DNA of 64,000 nucleotides. Origin: Taishania sp964580465 (lineage in GTDB: Bacteria; Bacteroidota; Bacteroidia; Flavobacteriales_D; Crocinitomicaceae). The stretch covers positions 1 through 64,000 of the forward strand of contig CAZOKJ010000007.1 of NCBI GenBank assembly GCA_964580465.1, written 5' to 3'. The position numbers and the translations under genes are program-made. Under the pieces are notes generated by a model. That model had not been told where the DNA came from and did no database searches. It was given only the letters and a program-made list of their open reading frames with translations. How positions within the stretch are numbered: position 1 is the stretch's first letter; each line of letters opens with the position of its first letter. Positions 61,953 through 64,000 of the stretch are shown here, one piece after another.

Positions 61953-62384
61953 TTAGTTTTGTTTTTGTATGAATAATTCGTTGAAATAATGAATTGCCAA
62001 CGTGTAAGATTGTAAACCAAATCCTAAAATACTTCCTTTACAAACGGGTGTAATCATTGATTCATGGCGAAACGATTCCCGCGCTGTGATGTTGGAAATA
62101 TGAACTTCAACAACAGGTACATTAATTGCTTCAATGCAATCGCGTAATGCAACACTTGTGTGTGTGTATGCTCCAGCGTTGAAAATGACCCCTTGTGCAT
62201 CAGTAGTTTGTAGCATGTTGATTAGCTCTCCTTCGACGTTTGATTGCTTGTATTCTATTATTATAGAAGGAAATTGTGTTTTTAATGAGGAAAAAAATTG
62301 TTCAAATGATTCTGTTCCGTAAATTTGTACATTGCGTTGTCCAAGCAAGTTTAAATTGGGTCCGTTAAGAATTAAAAGCTTCAT
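61953..62384 (-). CDS. aroQ: 3-dehydroquinate dehydratase, type II
   Basis: 143 residues, the normal type II length. LILNGPNLNLLGQRN holds the catalytic-loop residues and is followed by the flexible lid; GAYTHTSVALRDCI and EVHISNITARESFRH complete the site. It catalyses step three of the shikimate pathway. It is divergent from xerD with only 3 bases between the start codons, and upstream of galE in the same direction. Confidence 0.96.
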   Translation of the reverse strand: MKLLILNGPNLNLLGQRNVQIYGTESFEQFFSSLKTQFPSIIIEYKQSNVEGELINMLQTTDAQGVIFNAGAYTHTSVALRDCIEAINVPVVEVHISNITARESFRHESMITPVCKGSILGFGLQSYTLAIHYFNELFIQKQN

Positions 62385-62387
62385 AGC

Positions 62388-63290
62388 ATGTCAAATTGGA
62401 ATGATTACATAACTGATTTTATTTCCTATTTAAAAATCGAAAAGGGATTGGCAGAAAATTCTACCGATGCTTACCTTTTAGACGTTACGAAGTTAAGAGA
62501 ATTTTCGGAAAGTTTGAAATTATCCCCAAAAGAAATTACGCACACTGATTTGGTTCAGTTTGTTGCTGAGTTGTATGATTTAGGCCTTAGCCCACGTTCT
62601 CAAGCGCGCATTATCTCTGGAATAAAACAATTTTTTAATTATTTGCTGCTCGAGGAGGAGATAAAAGATAATCCTTCTGAATTGTTGGAGCAACCTAAAA
62701 TAGGTCGAAAATTACCAGATGTTTTAACAGTGGAAGAAATCGATGCGATGATTGCCTCTATTGATCTTTCAAAGACGGAAGGAGAGCGTAATCGAGCTAT
62801 TATTGAAACAATCTATAGCTGCGGACTTCGTGTTTCTGAATTGGTAAATTTACGTTTTGAAGATTTGCATTTTGATAAAGGTTTTGTACGAATAATCGGT
62901 AAGGGAAATAAGGAACGATTAGTGCCTGTAAGTCAATCGGTGGAAGAAGAAATTACGGGTTACCGAGCTAATAGTAGAGCATTGTTAAACATTCAACCAG
63001 CTGCATCCAAAATTGTTTTTTTAAACCGTAGAGGTGGACAATTGACGCGAGTGATGATTTTTAACATTATCAAGCAAGCTGCCTTGGATGCTGGAGTAAA
63101 AAAAGTTGTTTCTCCACACACTTTACGTCATTCATTTGCAACCCATTTGTTAGAAGGAGGTGCAAATTTGAGAGCTATTCAAGAAATGCTAGGACATGAA
63201 AGTATCGCTACAACGGAAATTTACACCCATTTGGATGAACGCTTTATGCGCGAAGCAATTATTATGTATCACCCAAGAAACAAAAGGTGA
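62388..63290 (+). CDS. xerD: Site-specific tyrosine recombinase XerD
   Basis: 300 residues. A SAM-like N-terminal core-binding domain (about 1-85, YLKIEKGLAENSTDAYLLD) precedes the catalytic domain with Arg in CGLRVSEL, Lys in GKGNKERLVPV, the HTLRHSFATHL box, GHESIATTEIYTH and the Tyr nucleophile. XerC/XerD resolve chromosome dimers at dif. The adjacent aroQ is a common Bacteroidota neighbour. No phage or integron features surround it, so a housekeeping role is likely. Confidence 0.93.
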   Translation: MSNWNDYITDFISYLKIEKGLAENSTDAYLLDVTKLREFSESLKLSPKEITHTDLVQFVAELYDLGLSPRSQARIISGIKQFFNYLLLEEEIKDNPSELLEQPKIGRKLPDVLTVEEIDAMIASIDLSKTEGERNRAIIETIYSCGLRVSELVNLRFEDLHFDKGFVRIIGKGNKERLVPVSQSVEEEITGYRANSRALLNIQPAASKIVFLNRRGGQLTRVMIFNIIKQAALDAGVKKVVSPHTLRHSFATHLLEGGANLRAIQEMLGHESIATTEIYTHLDERFMREAIIMYHPRNKR

Positions 63291-63308
63291 ACTCCACCAG
63301 AAGTTTAA

Positions 63309-63371
63309 CTTGTAATTACCTTCGGTGCTGCATCGCGGTTGCAATTTGAAATCTGCAATTTGAAATTTCTA
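63309..63371 (+). repeat. Interspersed repeat, copy 3
   Basis: The core TGTAATTACCTTCGGTGCTG plus CATCGCGGTTGCAATTTG matches copies 1 and 2. It lies between convergent genes, and its right edge CTA is the reverse-strand TAG stop of the lipoprotein gene, as with copy 2 and rlmI. Confidence 0.75.
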
Positions 63372-63806
63372 CCCTTTAATAGGAATAAAAACCATTTGCA
63401 TATTGTCGATTTCTAGAATCAACTCATCTTTTTTTATAGAGATAACGTCATATCGTTCTACGCCGCCTTCAATGTCTAAAATTAATTCTTTCTCATCATC
63501 GCTTAGTTGCCAAGTGCCATTAGATGTTATTGTTTCCGATGCATTTAACATATTCGGTGCTTTGGCAATTGCTTTTCCTTCAGAATTGAATTCAAAAATC
63601 ATTTTCCCTCTTAAATCGTTGTTGATTTCTTTTAAATTTTCCTCAGCAATTTTAATTTCTTCTGGAGAAAACTTAGTATTTACTGCCGAAGAAAGAGAAA
63701 GCTTGTAAAGTTGCCATTTATTTTCAATTGGATTACTTACTTTAGATTTGCAAGCAACTAACAATAAAATGAATGCAAAAAAGAATAAAGGTTTTACTAT
63801 TTTCAT
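63369..63806 (-). CDS. Small lipocalin-like lipoprotein
   Basis: 145 residues from the ATG at 63806; a non-ATG start at 63830 adds eight residues ahead of the signal. The lipobox is LLVACKSK (Cys about 19). The body has ENKWQLYKLSLSSAV and then MIFEFNSEGKAIAK, NGTWQLSDDEKELILDI and DELILEIDNMQMVF, a layout like the lipocalin-like stress lipoproteins of Bacteroidota. Function unknown. The stop codon sits at the edge of an interspersed repeat. Confidence 0.72.
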   Translation of the reverse strand: MKIVKPLFFFAFILLLVACKSKVSNPIENKWQLYKLSLSSAVNTKFSPEEIKIAEENLKEINNDLRGKMIFEFNSEGKAIAKAPNMLNASETITSNGTWQLSDDEKELILDIEGGVERYDVISIKKDELILEIDNMQMVFIPIKG

Positions 63807-63870
63807 AACAATGTTTTGACAAATATACACAAATTGATTAAACGGTAACGAATTGTTTTAGAGGATGGGC

Positions 63871-63902
63871 AAAAAAAAGGGTGTCCACACAGATGGACAC
63901 CC
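63871..63902 (-). terminator. Terminator of the gene entering from the right edge
   Basis: Perfect stem GGGTGTCCA/TGGACACCC (63879-63902). On the reverse strand a U-tract follows from eight As at 63871-63878. Confidence 0.88.
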
Positions 63903-63931
63903 CAATTTTTATTCAAACTCAGGCTAAAAGC

Positions 63932-64000
63932 TTATTTGTAGCTGCTGATAGAACCTTTGTTGATAGTGATAGACTTAACTTCACCACTAAAAGCCATTTC
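63932..64000 (-). CDS. Partial reverse-strand gene, C-terminal tip only
   Basis: The reverse strand is open from the window edge to a TAA (63934-63932), encoding the last 22 residues, AFSGEVKSITINKGSISSYK at the end. The terminator directly downstream supports a real gene. The fragment is too short to identify. Confidence 0.6.
   Translation of the reverse strand, partial: EMAFSGEVKSITINKGSISSYK

Noticed and set aside
62388..63290. XerD as the integrase of a mobile element
   Set aside because: Neighbours are housekeeping genes, there are no attachment-site repeats, and the sequence fits chromosomal XerD.

Overview
The window is AT-rich, densely coded chromosomal DNA from a member of the Bacteroidota, most likely Flavobacteriales and plausibly close to Crocinitomicaceae/Fluviicola (the lower ranks are inference). 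The evidence is: four large secreted proteins ending in type IX secretion (Por) sorting domains, many TTTG / TAnnTTTG promoters typical of the phylum, DUF4230, GWxTD, DUF3467 and DUF1573 proteins, a TraR/DksA-like protein without zinc cysteines, and an XerD/AroQ/GalE neighbourhood. There is no phage, transposase, integron or CRISPR array. Apart from the tmRNA I saw no RNA gene.

Layout. 1-8.2 kb: the 3' end of one giant cell-surface protein, the ribosomal operon rpsF-rpsR-rplI, then a complete 1841-residue paralogous surface protein. The two surface genes share a C-terminal module of identical length and also the DNA beyond the stop codon (terminator plus an interspersed repeat). 8.2-14.7 kb: RlmI methyltransferase, a MocR-type regulator with an altered PLP site, a divergent TonB-dependent receptor, a small Spy/CpxP-like protein and a DUF4143 ATPase whose 5' end looks damaged. 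14.8-23.5 kb: lysS, the DksA-like gene with lspA, a UbiA-like membrane protein, an apparent LOG/Nif3/zinc-ribbon operon, a DEAD-box helicase and a YqaE/Pmp3-like lipoprotein. 23.7-30.5 kb: a processive family 2 glycosyltransferase carrying an exported N-terminal domain, a type IX-secreted S8 peptidase homologue with Glu at the catalytic Asp position, and lepA. 30.5-36.9 kb: a three-gene RND efflux operon preceded by a small exported protein of unknown role.

37-45 kb: polysaccharide genes (GT-like protein, WecE-like aminotransferase, ABC-2 exporter permease without its ATPase), an M20 hydrolase, two adjacent DUF4230 proteins, a lipocalin-like lipoprotein, and a surface protein with RCC1-type repeats interrupted by a 100-N assembly gap. 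45-52 kb: two DUF1573 proteins, tmRNA (ssrA), a cluster of inverted repeats, an MFS transporter, an outer-membrane barrel protein, an RluB-type pseudouridine synthase, an ArsR-like regulator and a multi-pass His-rich membrane protein. 52-64 kb: an ADP-forming acyl-CoA synthetase, envelope sugar genes (CpsB-type PHP phosphatase, rfbB, GT2, galE), DUF3467 and GWxTD proteins, TatD, aroQ, xerD, a lipoprotein and the 3' tip of one more gene.

No complete, clearly new multi-gene system is evident. The most informative oddities are the duplicated surface-gene 3' ends with covarying terminators, a repeat element that abuts or supplies stop codons, the domain-within-domain arrangement in the giant protein, the collapsed RCC1 gap, a possible 21-bp-period operator upstream of that gene, and several key-residue substitutions (S8 peptidase, RND pump, MocR). 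All family assignments come from reading translated sequence by eye; no database search was run.
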